Shown here piece by piece: positions 41,166-42,502 of a stretch of 42,502 nt of DNA. The notes under the pieces were generated by a model that was given only the letters and a program-made list of their open reading frames with translations, ran no database searches and was not told the origin of the DNA. The DNA is from CAZMGG01 sp964565715. GTDB taxonomy: Bacteria; Planctomycetota; UBA1135; UBA2386. The translations under genes were made by a program, and so were the position numbers. The stretch lies in the NCBI GenBank assembly GCA_964565715.1, contig CAZMGG010000040.1, forward strand, positions 1-42,502, read 5' to 3'. The stretch's first letter is position 1; the number at the start of each line of letters is the position of its first letter.

Positions 41166-41981
41166 ATGCGGCACGGTTCTCGGGGGGCATCCTTGCTCGA
41201 CCCCAACCTCGGCGGCATCCACAACCGGTTGGTCCGGATCGGTGGGCGTCGTCACACGGTGACTCCCGGCCTGCACTACGCCAGCAGTCTCGTGGAAGTG
41301 TCCTACGCCACGACTCCCGGCGACGTCTGGAATCCCTCGGCCCTGCCGGCCATGGCCCAGGCTCGTGACCGTGGCAACGTGGTGATCCTGCCCAACGGGA
41401 TGCTGTTCGTGATCGGCGGCTACACGGACGATGCTGCCCAGGCTTTCAACCTGACACCCGAGGTCCTGGTCAACAACCAGTGGAGTCCGATGGCGGCGCA
41501 CGCCGGCGGTCGCGCCTACCACTCGTGCGCGATCCTGCTCCCGGATGGTCGGATCCTGTCATGTGGCGGGGAGGGACGCAGCTGGGACTACCAGATCTGG
41601 TCGCCGCCGTACCTCACCGTGCCGGGCCTGACCAGGCCGCAGGGGGTCCAGTTGTGGTACACGTCGGGTGGGCTGATCTCCGACAATGCCATCGGGGCGA
41701 TCACCTGGAACGGCGTCTATCGCGCCTCGTGGAGTACACCGATGCCCATGGGGGTCGCGGTCGAGAAGATCGTGATGATGCGGCCCATGGCCCAGACCCA
41801 TCACGATGATGGCGGCCAGCGCTATGTGGAGCTGACCTCATGGACGGTCGAGGACGCCGAGGACAGTCGCTACTTCAAGGCACCGGTCAGCAGGTTCCAT
41901 GCTCCGCCCGGCTGGTACATGGTCTTCCTGGTGACCAATCAGGGGGTGCCAGCCAACGCCGTCTGGGTGCATCTGCGATGA
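41166..41981 (+). CDS. Short galactose-oxidase-like protein (C-terminal half only)
   Basis: 271 residues from ATG 41166, preceded by an AAAGGCAGG ribosome-binding site. It matches the second half of galactose oxidase/GlxA-type copper-radical oxidases: a Kelch-like NVVILPNGMLFVIGG strand pair, RAYHSCAILLPDGRILSCGG (Y118 and H119 at the positions of the copper ligands Tyr495 and His496), QIWSPPYL opening the early-set domain, and QTHHDDGGQRYVEL (H212 at the His581 position). The N-terminal Kelch blades with the Cys228-Tyr272 cofactor pair are absent, and no signal peptide is seen. It may be a truncated remnant, or a shortened structural protein. Its stop overlaps the next gene by 4 bp. Confidence 0.75.
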   Translation: MRHGSRGASLLDPNLGGIHNRLVRIGGRRHTVTPGLHYASSLVEVSYATTPGDVWNPSALPAMAQARDRGNVVILPNGMLFVIGGYTDDAAQAFNLTPEVLVNNQWSPMAAHAGGRAYHSCAILLPDGRILSCGGEGRSWDYQIWSPPYLTVPGLTRPQGVQLWYTSGGLISDNAIGAITWNGVYRASWSTPMPMGVAVEKIVMMRPMAQTHHDDGGQRYVELTSWTVEDAEDSRYFKAPVSRFHAPPGWYMVFLVTNQGVPANAVWVHLR

Positions 41982-42502
41982 GCGCCATGTCTCGTTTCCC
42001 GGCTGCTGTGGCTTGTGTCATGGGAGCGGCCACTTGCCAGGAAGTGCTGTGGCGAGTGGATGGCGTGGGCGATCAGGTGAGGCGAGGGTTCGAGGTGCAT
42101 CGCCTTGGCGATGTCAATGGCGATGGCTGGGAGGACCTGATCGAACTCGGTGCCGGTGTCGTGCCGCAGGGTGCGGGCTGCAACATGTGGGAGTGCGTCT
42201 GGATCACCTCGGGCCGTGATGGCCAGGTCCTCTCGACGTTGCCTTGGCGGCAGAATATCACGTTCTGGCCACTGTCCGTGGCGCCATTGGGTGACATGGA
42301 CTCGGATGGGATTCCCGACTATGCGGTCACGACCTACGACACCTACTCGCCGTCGGGGACGCAGGTGCTGGAGGTTCGCCGCGGGCGGGATCACGGGTTG
42401 ATATGGTCCTCCACTGTGACGAACAATTGGACGGTGCGATTCGGCGACACCATCGCCGGCGGCATGGACCTGAATGGTGACGGCCGCAAGGACCTCGTCA
42501 CC
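41978..42502 (+). CDS. FG-GAP/VCBS repeat protein (3' truncated)
   Basis: 175 codons from ATG 41978 (ATGA overlap with the previous stop), still open at the window end. The first ~20 residues form a short signal-like segment ending near ATCQ. Three Asp/Asn-rich calcium-type loops of the integrin-like FG-GAP pattern are already visible: LGDVNGDGWEDLI, LGDMDSDGIPDYAV and MDLNGDGRKDLV, spaced about 50-65 residues apart, which suggests blades of a beta-propeller. Such exported proteins are common in planctomycetes and are thought to bind ligands or other cells. It is coupled to the oxidase-like gene. Base composition is visibly less GC-rich here than in the rest of the contig. Confidence 0.8.
   Translation, partial: MSAMSRFPAAVACVMGAATCQEVLWRVDGVGDQVRRGFEVHRLGDVNGDGWEDLIELGAGVVPQGAGCNMWECVWITSGRDGQVLSTLPWRQNITFWPLSVAPLGDMDSDGIPDYAVTTYDTYSPSGTQVLEVRRGRDHGLIWSSTVTNNWTVRFGDTIAGGMDLNGDGRKDLVT

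Noticed and set aside
1..42502. Mobile elements, integrases, transposases, toxin-antitoxin or defence systems
   Set aside because: No transposase, integrase, nuclease-helicase set, terminal inverted repeats or att-like duplications were seen; the content is chromosomal housekeeping and envelope genes.

Overview
The window reads as one contig of a very GC-rich, Gram-negative-type bacterium, most likely a planctomycete (Planctomycetota). The pointers are: two giant secreted beta-helix proteins ending in the same Gly/Pro/Leu-rich C-terminal domain, a secreted metallopeptidase and an FG-GAP protein of the kind that phylum carries, Na+-NQR, an LPS-core-like glycosyltransferase cluster and many lipoproteins. 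The lineage call rests on protein style alone; there is no rRNA here. A run of exactly ten Ns (2608-2617) shows this is a scaffold with an assembly gap.

Layout. 1-538: 3' end of nqrF. 558-1589 (minus): a lipoprotein fusing a Cys-X5-Arg phosphatase domain to a cytochrome c'-like CXXCH domain. 1807-10212 (plus): one tightly packed run, mostly joined by ATGA-type stop/start overlaps, with an Fe(III)-type ABC importer (binding lipoprotein, fused double permease, ATPase), a membrane-anchored pentaheme cytochrome c, a HEAT lipoprotein, an endonuclease/exonuclease/phosphatase-fold lipoprotein, an ApbE-like flavin transferase and a TPR lipoprotein. Nearly all of it acts outside the cytoplasmic membrane, so an extracytoplasmic redox/metal-acquisition function is a reasonable hypothesis. 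10385-16634: two tandem ~1,015-residue beta-helix proteins, each with four modules at an exact 585-bp period, with a 375-bp stretch identical between the copies. 16635-16969: a non-coding island with a minus-oriented terminator and an AT-rich patch. 16970-19543: a PhoD-type phosphatase lipoprotein.

19568-21479: mazG (minus), iron-type superoxide dismutase and a small unknown protein. 21485-28793: an envelope-glycan operon (WaaE-like GT2, two GT4, a Kdo/LPS-kinase-like protein, a CgeB-like GT, a Cys-rich GT9, a BadF/NAGK-type sugar kinase), followed by an ArfB-like ribosome-rescue hydrolase. 29311-31571: HDOD protein plus soluble transhydrogenase SthA. 31555-32340 (minus): ChaN-like lipoprotein. 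32376-33817: ElbB and a FabG-like SDR. 33899-35032: a proline-rich lipoprotein with a probable barrel-like domain.

35016-40810 is on the minus strand: a GT39-like multi-spanning protein, a secreted HEXXH metallopeptidase with a recognisable sigma70-type promoter, and an isolated flagellin with a sigma28-like promoter. 41166-42502 (plus): a short galactose-oxidase-like protein holding only the C-terminal half of that family, translationally coupled to an FG-GAP/VCBS protein that runs off the end. High GC produces very long antisense open frames throughout; these were discarded.
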